This document shows, piece after piece, positions 13,270 through 20,625 of a stretch of DNA of 21,575 nt (position 1 is the first letter of the stretch; every line of letters begins with the position of its first letter). The position numbers were made by a program, and so were the translations under genes. The notes under the pieces are model-generated. The model saw nothing but the letters and a program-made list of their open reading frames with translations. It made no database searches and was not told where the DNA came from. Location of the stretch: the NCBI GenBank assembly GCA_937926195.1, contig CALEXZ010000158.1, positions 1 to 21,575 on the forward strand, read 5' to 3'. This DNA is from an uncultured Actinomyces sp. Lineage in GTDB: Bacteria > Actinomycetota > Actinomycetes > Actinomycetales > Actinomycetaceae.

Positions 13270-14136
13270 ATGGCACCACGCGCACGCACCCCCAGGCCTC
13301 CCACGGCCGACGCCGACCCCGGGACACCGGGCACCAGGGCGTCACACGACGGGAGCGACCGCGCTCGCACCGACGTCGGCCCCCGCGCAGCGGTCCTCAT
13401 CACCGAGCAGCTGTCTAAGACCTTCTCCCACGGCGGTCTCCAGCAGCACGTCCTGCGCAACCTCAACCTGAGGATCGAGGCCGGCTCCTTCACCGTCGTC
13501 ATGGGCCCCTCCGGCGCAGGCAAGTCGACCCTGCTCCACACGCTGTCCGGGCTCGACCACCCGAGCCTGGGACGGGTCGTGCTGGCCGACACCGACATCA
13601 CCCACCGCGGGGAGAACGAGCTCGCCCGCCTGCGCCGCACCCACTGCGGCTTCATGTTCCAGCAGCCCTTCCTCCTGGAGTCCCTGGACTCCATGGACAA
13701 CGTCATGTCCGTCGCCCGCCTCACCCAGGACCGGCGCGCGGCCGCCACCAGGGCCGCCGAGCTCTTCGACCGCGTCGGGCTGGACGAGCAGGACCGCCAC
13801 AAGCTCCCGGCCATGCTCTCGGGAGGAGAGGCGGCACGGGTGTCCCTCGTGCGGGCCCTCGTCAACGACCCGACGGTCGTCTTCGCCGACGAACCCACCG
13901 GCCAGCTCAACTCCGAGCTCTCCCGCACCGTCATGGAGCTGCTGGCCTCTCTCAACGCCCAGGGCCAGACCATCGTCATGGTCACCCACGACGTGCGCTC
14001 CGCCTCCTACGGCTCGCACGTGCTCTACCTGCGCGACGGCGTCATCGCCGGCGACCTCGACCTGTCCGTCCTTCCCGACGGCGACCCCCGTCGGCGCGAG
14101 CAGCTCGTCGCCTTCCTCGAGGAGATGGACTGGTGA
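13270..14136 (+). CDS. Module B ABC ATPase, MacB/LolD type
   Basis: The protein has 288 residues. After a 40-residue charged and Pro-rich N-terminal tail, a complete nucleotide-binding domain follows: Walker A GPSGAGKST (79-87), Q-loop FQQPFLL (130-136), signature LSGGEAARV (183-191), Walker B VVFADEP (203-209) and H-loop THD with H240. The usual GNLDS after Walker B reads GQLNS (211-215), so the conserved D-loop Asp is Asn. This ATPase family pairs with FtsX-type permeases, as with the next gene, which starts within its stop codon (GTGA). The family moves lipoproteins, peptides or drugs by a mechanotransmission cycle. ATG 13270 follows AGGACAG. Its promoter region carries the 11-bp-period direct repeat at 13105. 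Confidence 0.95.
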   Translation: MAPRARTPRPPTADADPGTPGTRASHDGSDRARTDVGPRAAVLITEQLSKTFSHGGLQQHVLRNLNLRIEAGSFTVVMGPSGAGKSTLLHTLSGLDHPSLGRVVLADTDITHRGENELARLRRTHCGFMFQQPFLLESLDSMDNVMSVARLTQDRRAAATRAAELFDRVGLDEQDRHKLPAMLSGGEAARVSLVRALVNDPTVVFADEPTGQLNSELSRTVMELLASLNAQGQTIVMVTHDVRSASYGSHVLYLRDGVIAGDLDLSVLPDGDPRRREQLVAFLEEMDW

Positions 14137-16505
14137 GACGTCAGCGCACAGTCACGCTCGGGGCCCTGGCCGTGCTGGTCAAGCGGGACCTCCGGCGCCG
14201 TCCCGGTCAGGTCGCCACCCTCGCCGTCCTGACCCTGCTGGCGGCGACCCTCGTGAGCACAAGCATGGTCCTCATCAACGACTACACCAGCCACATCGAC
14301 CGGATGGCCCGCAAGAGCAACGCCCCCAGCGCCACGGCGGTGGCACCCGCCGGAGCGGCAACCCAGACGATGGTCGACGCCCTGAGGGCGGACCCGCGCG
14401 TCACCCGGGTCGAGGCCGTCCCCACCCTCCTCGCCCAGGCGAGCCTGCCCCTGGGCGAGAACGACATGTCCACGCTGCTGACCGTCGTCGACCTCGACAC
14501 TCAGGTCACCATGGGCGGTCCGCAGCGCGCCGACCACCTCACCACCACCCTGGCCGACGGCATCTGGCTTCCCCGTTTCCTCCAGGCCTCAGGCAGGTAC
14601 GGGCTGGGCGACCCGATCACGATCACCACCGCCGTCGGGCAGCGCACCTTCCACGTCCAGGGTTTTCTCGCGGGCCTGTACGCGAGCGGGGGCGCACCGG
14701 GGCTGGGGCGAACCACCGTCGGTCTGGACCACGAGGCCTACGTCTCGCTCCAGGACCCGGGCTTCACACCGGGCACCATCATCCAGGTCCGCTCCGCCAC
14801 ACCTGCACAGGGGGCCCAGGCCCTGGAGGAGGCGGCCACCCAGGTGCGGGCCGCGGAGCAGGACGGCGCCTTCACACTCCTGGAGGTCATGAACCTTGAC
14901 CTCGCGCGCCAGGCCATGAGGACCTCCACGGCCATCGTCGTGGGCATCCTCGTCACCTTGGCGGGCATCGTCCTGGTGGTGGCTGCCATCGTCACCCACT
15001 TCGTCGTGCGCGACCTCGTCAACGCCGACCTGCCCTCCATCGGGATACTGCGGGCCGCCGGGCACACCGGCACCGGGATCCTGTGCTCGCTCGTCGTCTC
15101 CCACGTCGTCACCGTGACGCTCGCGGCCGCCGTCGGCGTCGGCGCCTCCTACCCGCTGCTGCACCGGTTGGGACGGAGCTTCGAGGCGCAGAACGGGGTG
15201 GCGTGGCAGCCGGGGTTCTCTCCGCTCACCGCGCTCACGACCGTGGCGGCCCTCACGGGCTTCGTCGTCATCGTGTGCCTCGTGGCGGCGCGACGGCTGC
15301 GACGCCTGAGCACCGTGGAGGCCCTGCGCCAGGGCACACCGACCCACAGCTTCACCAGGACCCGCCTCCCGCTGGAGAGGGCCGCAGGCCCCCTGCCGGT
15401 CCTCCTGGGCCTCAAGGCCACCCAGCACCACCTGCGCCGCCACCTCATCGCCGCCACCACCGTCATGGTCATCGTCTTCGCCGCCGTCAGCGGCCAGGGC
15501 ATGGTCCGCAGCTTCCTCGGCGACCGCGAGCGCATGGTGGAGATCCTGGCCGGGCACGTCGCCGACGTCGGGGTGCAGGTGGCGGCAGGTGCCGACGGCG
15601 ACGAGGTCCTCACCGAGGTCACGGCGACCGAGGGGGTGGAGCAGGCCTACTACTCGACCATCGTCCCGCGCACCCTCGACGGGGTCACGGTCGGCTTCAC
15701 CGTCACACCGGATCCTGAGCGCGTGCCCATCGACCCGCTGGTCTCCGGCAGGGCGCCGCGCCACGACAACGAGATCGTCCTCAGCTGGCGTCTGGCCGAC
15801 AAGCTGGGGGTGGAGCAGGGCGACCCCGTCACCTTCGACCTGGGCCACGGCGAGGTCACGTACCTGGTCACCGGCCTCGTCTCCACGGGCAGGTTCCTGG
15901 GGATGGGCGCCACCGTGCGCACCGACGGCTTCCAGCACCTGGACCCCGGGTTCACGGACACCTCCATCGTCGCTGAGCTCAGCCCCGGCACGAACCGGGC
16001 GACGGTCGTCGAGGTCCTCCGGGCCCGGCTCGGCGCCACGGCGGGGACAGTCAGGGACTGGCGCGGCAACGTCGAGTCTGAGATCGCCTCGAACCTGTCG
16101 ACGGTGCCGGTCGTCGCCACAGCCATCACCGTGCTCACCGTGGTCATGACCGTGCTGGTCGTCGGCCTGGTGGTCGGTGCGGCGCTACGCACGTCCCGCC
16201 GGAGCATGGGTGTGTGCCGGGCACTGGGCTTCACCTCCGGCCAGCTCACGCGCCAGACACTGTGGGAGCACATGCCCGTCATCTCCGTCGGTGCCGCCCT
16301 GGGGGCGGTGCTCGGCGCGGTGACGCTCAACCCGCTGCTGGGCCTGGTTCTGCGCTCGCTGGGTGTGGTGCTCGTGGACCTGCCGCTCGCCCCACTTCGG
16401 GCGGCCCTCATCGCCCTGGGTGTCCTCGCCCTGGCCTGGGTGACGACGGCGCTGTCCTGCCTGGGCATCCGGGGTGTGGGCACCACCGAGCTCATGCAGG
16501 AGTAG
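14133..16505 (+). CDS. Module B FtsX-family ABC permease
   Basis: This 790-residue permease has a duplicated FtsX layout. Helix 1 is at about 26-48, an extracytoplasmic domain spans about 50-262, and helices lie near 266-290, 315-342 and 366-386. The second half has a helix near 438-455, an extracytoplasmic domain (about 460-660) and three helices in the last 130 residues. The conserved cytoplasmic motifs are VNADLPSIGILRAAGHT (297-313) and, in the C-terminal half, RRSMGVCRALGFTSGQL. That gives about eight helices, as in duplicated MacB/FtsX permeases, rather than the ten of BceB. The GTG start overlaps the ATPase stop by four bases. It is the membrane partner of that ATPase. Substrate unknown; antimicrobial peptide detoxification or lipid/lipoprotein handling are both possible. 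Confidence 0.93.
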   Translation: MRRQRTVTLGALAVLVKRDLRRRPGQVATLAVLTLLAATLVSTSMVLINDYTSHIDRMARKSNAPSATAVAPAGAATQTMVDALRADPRVTRVEAVPTLLAQASLPLGENDMSTLLTVVDLDTQVTMGGPQRADHLTTTLADGIWLPRFLQASGRYGLGDPITITTAVGQRTFHVQGFLAGLYASGGAPGLGRTTVGLDHEAYVSLQDPGFTPGTIIQVRSATPAQGAQALEEAATQVRAAEQDGAFTLLEVMNLDLARQAMRTSTAIVVGILVTLAGIVLVVAAIVTHFVVRDLVNADLPSIGILRAAGHTGTGILCSLVVSHVVTVTLAAAVGVGASYPLLHRLGRSFEAQNGVAWQPGFSPLTALTTVAALTGFVVIVCLVAARRLRRLSTVEALRQGTPTHSFTRTRLPLERAAGPLPVLLGLKATQHHLRRHLIAATTVMVIVFAAVSGQGMVRSFLGDRERMVEILAGHVADVGVQVAAGADGDEVLTEVTATEGVEQAYYSTIVPRTLDGVTVGFTVTPDPERVPIDPLVSGRAPRHDNEIVLSWRLADKLGVEQGDPVTFDLGHGEVTYLVTGLVSTGRFLGMGATVRTDGFQHLDPGFTDTSIVAELSPGTNRATVVEVLRARLGATAGTVRDWRGNVESEIASNLSTVPVVATAITVLTVVMTVLVVGLVVGAALRTSRRSMGVCRALGFTSGQLTRQTLWEHMPVISVGAALGAVLGAVTLNPLLGLVLRSLGVVLVDLPLAPLRAALIALGVLALAWVTTALSCLGIRGVGTTELMQE

Positions 16506-16518
16506 GGCGGAGCCGCCC
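16505..16518. terminator. Small hairpin between convergent genes
   Basis: GGGCGG-AG-CCGCCC is a near-perfect palindrome starting at the last base of the permease stop codon, in the 20-base gap before the convergent response regulator. It could be a compact terminator, but the stem is short and there is no T-tract. Confidence 0.3.
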
Positions 16519-16525
16519 GCGTGGC

Positions 16526-17155
16526 CTACACGAGTCCCGCCTCGTAGGCGGCGATGACGAGCTGGGCCCGGTCGCGCGCGCCCAGACGCGCGAGCAGCGC
16601 CGTGATGTGGGTGCGGCAGGTGGCCCGGGTGATGCCCAGCTCAGCCTCGATCTCGGCGTTCGAGCGGCCGCGGGCGATGAGCCGAAGGACGTCGGTCTGC
16701 CGAGGGGTCAGCCCCTCGATCCCGGGTCCGGGCGCCACCGGCCCGATGAGACGGGCCAGCACCTGGGGGCTGAGCAGGGACTGCCCGCAGTGGACGGTGC
16801 GCACGGCGTCGACGACGGCCTGAGGCTCGGCGTCCTTGAGCAGGAACCCGGAGGCGCCGGCGCGCAGGGCTCCCAGGACGTACTCGTCGACCTCGAACAT
16901 GGTGAGCACCAGCACCCGGGTGTCCGGCAGGGCGGCCCGGATGAGCCGGGTCGCCTCGATCCCGTCACACACGGGCATGCGGATGTCGGTGAGGACGACG
17001 TCGGGGCGCAGGCACGTCGCCAGCTGCACGGCCTCGGCGCCGTCGGCGGCCTGGGCGACCACCTCCAGGTCGTCCTCTGCGTCGAGCAGCGCGGACAGCG
17101 AGGAGCGCAGCAGGGCCTGGTCCTCCGCGACGATGACTCGGATCGGAGTGCTCAC
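16526..17155 (-). CDS. Module C response regulator, NarL/LuxR type
   Basis: The protein has 209 residues. The receiver has E11/D12, phospho-acceptor D57 in VVLTDIRMPVCDG, T85 in VLVLTMF and K107 in FLLKDAEP. The LuxR-type DNA-binding domain runs from about 148 (GLTPRQTDVLRLIARGRSNAEI) to the end. The recognition helix reads ITRATCRTHITALLARLG, with Cys-Arg in place of the usual Val-Lys. The GTG at 17155 overlaps the kinase TGA by four bases (GTGA), after GGAGCC. It is the clear partner of the kinase upstream. Candidate target sites are the GGTCCGA heptamers in the divergent promoter region at 18154-18191. Confidence 0.95.
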   Translation of the reverse strand: MSTPIRVIVAEDQALLRSSLSALLDAEDDLEVVAQAADGAEAVQLATCLRPDVVLTDIRMPVCDGIEATRLIRAALPDTRVLVLTMFEVDEYVLGALRAGASGFLLKDAEPQAVVDAVRTVHCGQSLLSPQVLARLIGPVAPGPGIEGLTPRQTDVLRLIARGRSNAEIEAELGITRATCRTHITALLARLGARDRAQLVIAAYEAGLV

Positions 17156-18117
17156 CGAGAGGCTCCGGCGTCCAGGGGGATGCGGGCGCTCAGCCGGAAC
17201 CCAGTGGCCGGGGAGGCGTCAGTCCCTGCGGGTCCGGGCCCAGCGGGTGCGGGCCCGGCCGGAACCAGCCCGGTCTGCTCTGCCTCGGCCGGTGCGGGCC
17301 CGGACGGGGCGGGCTCGCGCGGCCCTGCGCTCAGCTGCGCCCCGAGGGCGGTGGCACGCTCGGCCAGGGAGGTCAGACCGGTGCCCGTGCCGGGGTGCGC
17401 CACCCAGCCGGGGGCGGGACCGGCGTCGGCGACCTCCACGCACAGCGCCTCGCCGTCGGAGCCGACAACGACGTCGACCGCCACCGGGCCCGCGTGCCGG
17501 GCGACGTTGGCCAGCCCCTCGCGCACCACTGCCAGAGCCAGGGCGCCGACGGCACGGCCGACACCGACGGTCTCGACACGCGTGCGAACCTCCAGCCCCA
17601 GGTCACGGGCCCCGGCGGCGGCCTGCTCGACCGCGTCGGCCAGCGGCAGCGCGCCGTCCGGAGTCAGCGGCCCGGGCAGCGGGGCGGCGCCCTGGCCGCG
17701 CAGGACGGCGAGCATGGACCTGAGGTCGGCGGTGGCGGCCCGCGATGTCTGTTCGACCTCCGCCAGGGCGGTGCGCAGGCCGACGGAGTCGGTCTCCAGG
17801 CGCTGAGCGACCGCAGCGCGCACGGTGATCGCCCCCAGGCTCCCGGAGACGAGGTCGTGCAGGTCCCGGGCGATGGCGAGGCGGTCCTCGGCCACCGCGG
17901 TACGGGCGGCCTGCGCGGTCAGGGCCGCCTCGTAGGCCACGCGGTCACGACGACGCAGCCACAGCAGAGCCGCCAGGAGGCAGACGAGGAGGACCCAGGC
18001 GAGGGCTCGGACCCAGGGCTCCTGCTCACGCTCCGGTGTGACACCGACCATGAGCAGGACGGCGATACCCAGGACCGTGGCCGCCACACGGGCACGGGAG
18101 CGAAAGGCGTCGGACAC
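17152..18117 (-). CDS. Module C sensor histidine kinase, HisKA_3 type
   Basis: This short kinase of 321 residues has only two hydrophobic segments (about 11-27 and 38-54), joined by a roughly 10-residue loop, so it has no extracellular sensor domain. The phospho-acceptor motif is EDRLAIARDLHDLVSGSLG with H87. The HATPase domain has REGLANVARHAG with N204 (N box) and GTGTGLTSLAERA (243-255). A Pro/Ala/Gly-rich insert at about 265-303 interrupts the end of the ATPase domain just before its last strand (FRLSARIPL), comparable to the inserts in the module A kinase. The GTG start at 18117 has no good Shine-Dalgarno sequence. TACACT on the minus strand (18130-18125) could be a -10 that gives a near-leaderless transcript. 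Confidence 0.92.
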   Translation of the reverse strand: MSDAFRSRARVAATVLGIAVLLMVGVTPEREQEPWVRALAWVLLVCLLAALLWLRRRDRVAYEAALTAQAARTAVAEDRLAIARDLHDLVSGSLGAITVRAAVAQRLETDSVGLRTALAEVEQTSRAATADLRSMLAVLRGQGAAPLPGPLTPDGALPLADAVEQAAAGARDLGLEVRTRVETVGVGRAVGALALAVVREGLANVARHAGPVAVDVVVGSDGEALCVEVADAGPAPGWVAHPGTGTGLTSLAERATALGAQLSAGPREPAPSGPAPAEAEQTGLVPAGPAPAGPGPAGTDASPATGFRLSARIPLDAGASR

Positions 18118-18153
18118 GCCCAGCAGTGTAGGGACAGGCGGTCGGCGGCCTCA

Positions 18154-18191
18154 TCGGACCAGGGTCTGACACCCCTGGGTCCGAGGTCCGA
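18154..18191. promoter_or_regulatory. Heptamer cluster, probable module C regulator site
   Basis: TCGGACC (18154-18160) is the exact reverse complement of GGTCCGA at 18178-18184, and a second GGTCCGA follows directly at 18185-18191. An inner inverted repeat CCAGGG (18159-18164) / CCCTGG (18173-18178) overlaps them. The cluster sits 37 bases upstream of the kinase GTG, in the divergent region shared with the ABC genes. NarL-type regulators recognise arranged heptamers, so control of both operons by the module C regulator is a reasonable inference. Confidence 0.5.
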
Positions 18192-18396
18192 GCCACGCAC
18201 TCGTCTGCGGCGCCGATGCGCCCGCCGCCGGTGACGGCCAGCCTGGAGCCATGACCAGCGTCGATCCGCGCGCTCGCCAACGTCCGCGGCCCGACACCGT
18301 CCATCGGCGGCGCGCGGGTTGCCCCGCCGCCAGGATGCCGACGGCACCGACACTGACACTGACCACTGTCCTGTGGACGAGGAAGGACGTCTGAAC

Positions 18397-19107
18397 ATGA
18401 TCACCATCGACACGCTGACCAAGCGGCACGGCAGCCGCAGCGTGCTCCACGAGGTCTCACTGTCCGCCCGGCCCGGCCGGGTGACCGGCTTCGTCGGCCC
18501 CAACGGGGCGGGCAAGTCCTCCACCCTGCGCTGCCTGCTCGGCCTGGACAGGATCGACGCCGGCACCGCCCTGCTGGGCGGGCGCCCCTACCGCGAGCTG
18601 CGCCACCCGCTGCGCACCGTCGGCGCGGTGCTCGACGGCGCTGGCGCCCACCCCCTGTACACGGGCCGCGCCCACCTGCGGTGGGTGGCGGCCGGCTCGG
18701 GGATCCCCCGACGCCGGGTCGAGGAGGTCCTGGAGGCCGTCGGCCTCACCGAGGCGGCCGGGCGGCGGGTGCGCACCTACTCCCTGGGCATGGGTCAGCG
18801 CCTGGGCCTGGCCACGGCCCTGCTGGGGGATCCGGAGGTCCTCATCCTCGACGAGCCCGTCAACGGCCTGGACCCCGCAGGCATCCGCTGGATGCGCGAC
18901 CTCATGCGGGGGCACGCCGAGGCGGGCGGCACCGTCCTGGTCTCCAGCCACGTGCTGGGCGAGCTGGCCGAGGTCGCCGACGACGTCGTCATCATCGCCG
19001 AGGGGCGGGTGCGCGCCGCGGGCACACTGGCGGAGGTGGCGGGCGGCTACACCGACCTGGAGGAGGCCTTCTTCTCCCTCACGGCCCCCACGGGGGTGGC
19101 CTCATGA
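18397..19107 (+). CDS. Module C ABC transporter ATPase
   Basis: This is a 236-residue ATPase of the CcmA/NatA-like exporter group. Walker A is GPNGAGKSST (about 31-40), the signature YSLGMGQRLG, Walker B VLILDEPVNGLDPAG and the H-loop SSH; the C-terminus ends with DLEEAFFSLTAPT. ATG 18397 is chosen over an in-frame ATG at 18319 because GAGGAAGGA (18379-18387) precedes it and conserved sequence begins there (MITIDTLTKRHGSRSVL). A 47-codon open frame (18251-18394) ends two bases before this start; it may be a leader peptide or chance. The ATPase overlaps the next permease by ATGA. It is divergent from the module C two-component genes, as in module A. Confidence 0.95.
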   Translation: MITIDTLTKRHGSRSVLHEVSLSARPGRVTGFVGPNGAGKSSTLRCLLGLDRIDAGTALLGGRPYRELRHPLRTVGAVLDGAGAHPLYTGRAHLRWVAAGSGIPRRRVEEVLEAVGLTEAAGRRVRTYSLGMGQRLGLATALLGDPEVLILDEPVNGLDPAGIRWMRDLMRGHAEAGGTVLVSSHVLGELAEVADDVVIIAEGRVRAAGTLAEVAGGYTDLEEAFFSLTAPTGVAS

Positions 19108-19886
19108 ACGCCGTACGCGCTGAGGCCCTCAAAGCCCTGGCCTCCCCCACGACGTGGGTGGGCGCCGCGCTCGCCGTCGTCCTGCCGGTGGCCCTGGAGC
19201 TCTACCTCACCCACGACATGGTGGCCCAGCTCGAGGCCGGGGACGTGATGGCCCTGGACATGCTGCCGGAGATGGGTTCGGCCGCCCTGTGCCTGAGCAC
19301 ACCGGGGGCCATCATCCTGGGCACGACGGCGCTGGCGGGCGAGTTCCGCCCGGGTGCGCACACGACGGGATCCTCGCGGATGCTCACCACGACTCTGCTG
19401 GCCCTGCCCCGGCGGGGCGTGTGCGTGGCGGCCAAGCTCGTCGTGACCTGCCTGCTCGTGCTCACGGTCTTCGCGATCGCGGCAGCCGCGACCCTCACCG
19501 TGACCGACCACGCCCTGGGCCCCTGGGCGCCCCTGAGCCCCTTCCCCTGGCTGCGCCTGGCGGGTGCGGCCTCCTGGTGGCTGCTGTGCGCGCTGGCGGG
19601 CTCGGCCCTGGCGGCACTCAGTCGTGGCGCCCTCGTCCCGCTGTCCGTGCTCATGAGCAGCATGCTCGTGTCCCCCGGGGTGGTCCTGGCCGGCCACACC
19701 GACCTCGTGCGGTTCCTGCCGGACACGGCCGCCTGGCGTCTCGTGGCCTCCTCCTCCGCCCTGGGCGGGCCCCGCGGGGCGCTGCCTCAGCTTCTCACGG
19801 TCCCCCAGGCCTTCGGCGTGTGTGCCGCCTGGGCGGTGGTCTGCGTCGTCGTGACTGCCGTGGCGTGGACGGGCCGGGACTCATGA
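19104..19886 (+). CDS. Module C ABC-2-type permease 1
   Basis: This is a 260-residue integral membrane protein with about six hydrophobic segments (near 15-34, 64-80, 108-130, 150-170, 174-196 and 236-255). It starts with MNAVRAEALKALASPTTW, the basic amphipathic start typical of ABC-2 permeases. The cytoplasmic loop GEFRPGAHTTGSSRML resembles the E-x-R-x-G-T motif of this family. ATG 19104 overlaps the ATPase stop and the gene ends in an ATGA overlap with permease 2. It should form the channel with permease 2. The substrate is unknown. Confidence 0.88.
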   Translation: MNAVRAEALKALASPTTWVGAALAVVLPVALELYLTHDMVAQLEAGDVMALDMLPEMGSAALCLSTPGAIILGTTALAGEFRPGAHTTGSSRMLTTTLLALPRRGVCVAAKLVVTCLLVLTVFAIAAAATLTVTDHALGPWAPLSPFPWLRLAGAASWWLLCALAGSALAALSRGALVPLSVLMSSMLVSPGVVLAGHTDLVRFLPDTAAWRLVASSSALGGPRGALPQLLTVPQAFGVCAAWAVVCVVVTAVAWTGRDS

Positions 19887-20596
19887 GCCTGTTCCTGCGG
19901 GCAGTGAGGGCCGAGGCGCTCAAGGCCGCGGCGCTGCCGACGCTGCGTCTGACGGGTGTGCTCAGCGTCCTGGCTTCGGCGCTCATGCTGGCGACCCTGC
20001 ACAGCGCCCTGTCGGAGGCGACCGGGGGCGGGCCGTCCTCCCAGGCCCTCACCGGCTACGGCTTCGAGACGGTGGCCTGGACGTGGACGAGCCTGGTCCA
20101 GCTCGGGTTCCTGGCTGCCGGGCTGCTGGTGTCGACGGCGGAGCACACGAGCGCCCTGGGACGCACCACCCTGCTCGTCACGCCCGCCCGGGGCACAGTG
20201 TGGACGGCCCGCCTGGCCGTGCTGGCGGCCGTCGCGACGGCGGCGGCGCTCCTTCTCGTCCCGACGGCGGTGGCGAGCTGCCCCGAGGCCCTCACCGGGG
20301 AGTCGCTGCGGGCCGCGGCGCGCACGCTCGCCTGGCTCGTGGCGGCCGCGCTCATGGCCGCGGGGGCGGGTGCGGCGTTGCGGCAGGTGCTCGGTGCCGC
20401 GAGCGCGCTGCTCCTGCTCGTCACGGTCGCCCCGGCCGTCGCCGACCTCCTGGGTGATGGGGCCACCTGGCTGCCGGGGGTGGCGGCCCGCGGCTGGGTG
20501 CGCGACGGGTCAGCCGCTGAGGGCGTCATCGTGCTGGTGTGGACGGCCGGGTGCCTCGCCGCCGGGGCGGTGCGCCTCATCCGCTCCGACGCCTGA
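19883..20596 (+). CDS. Module C ABC-2-type permease 2
   Basis: This 237-residue membrane protein opens with MSLFLRAVRAEALKAAALPTLR, matching the start of permease 1 (AVRAEALKA in both), so the pair probably arose by duplication. The loop STAEHTSALGRTTLLVTPARG takes the place of the E-x-R-x-G-T motif. Hydrophobic segments lie near 22-40, 68-84, 108-128, 145-165, 168-186 and 213-230; it is very Ala/Leu-rich. It is the last gene of the operon, and only 29 bases separate it from the convergent permease gene. A weak CCGGG/CCCGG hairpin (20602-20618) is the only terminator-like element. Function as for permease 1. Confidence 0.88.
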   Translation: MSLFLRAVRAEALKAAALPTLRLTGVLSVLASALMLATLHSALSEATGGGPSSQALTGYGFETVAWTWTSLVQLGFLAAGLLVSTAEHTSALGRTTLLVTPARGTVWTARLAVLAAVATAAALLLVPTAVASCPEALTGESLRAAARTLAWLVAAALMAAGAGAALRQVLGAASALLLLVTVAPAVADLLGDGATWLPGVAARGWVRDGSAAEGVIVLVWTAGCLAAGAVRLIRSDA

Positions 20597-20625
20597 GCCG
20601 ACCGGGCTCGCCACCCGGCGCCCGC

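Noticed and set aside
13167..13418. 83-codon frame overlapping the module B ATPase start
   Set aside because: It is Arg/Ser/His-rich with no ribosome-binding site, and it overlaps the real gene in another frame.
14589..15938. A 449-codon minus-strand frame opposite the FtsX permease
   Set aside because: It is an antisense shadow of a well-supported permease gene, with low-complexity acidic/His-rich translation.
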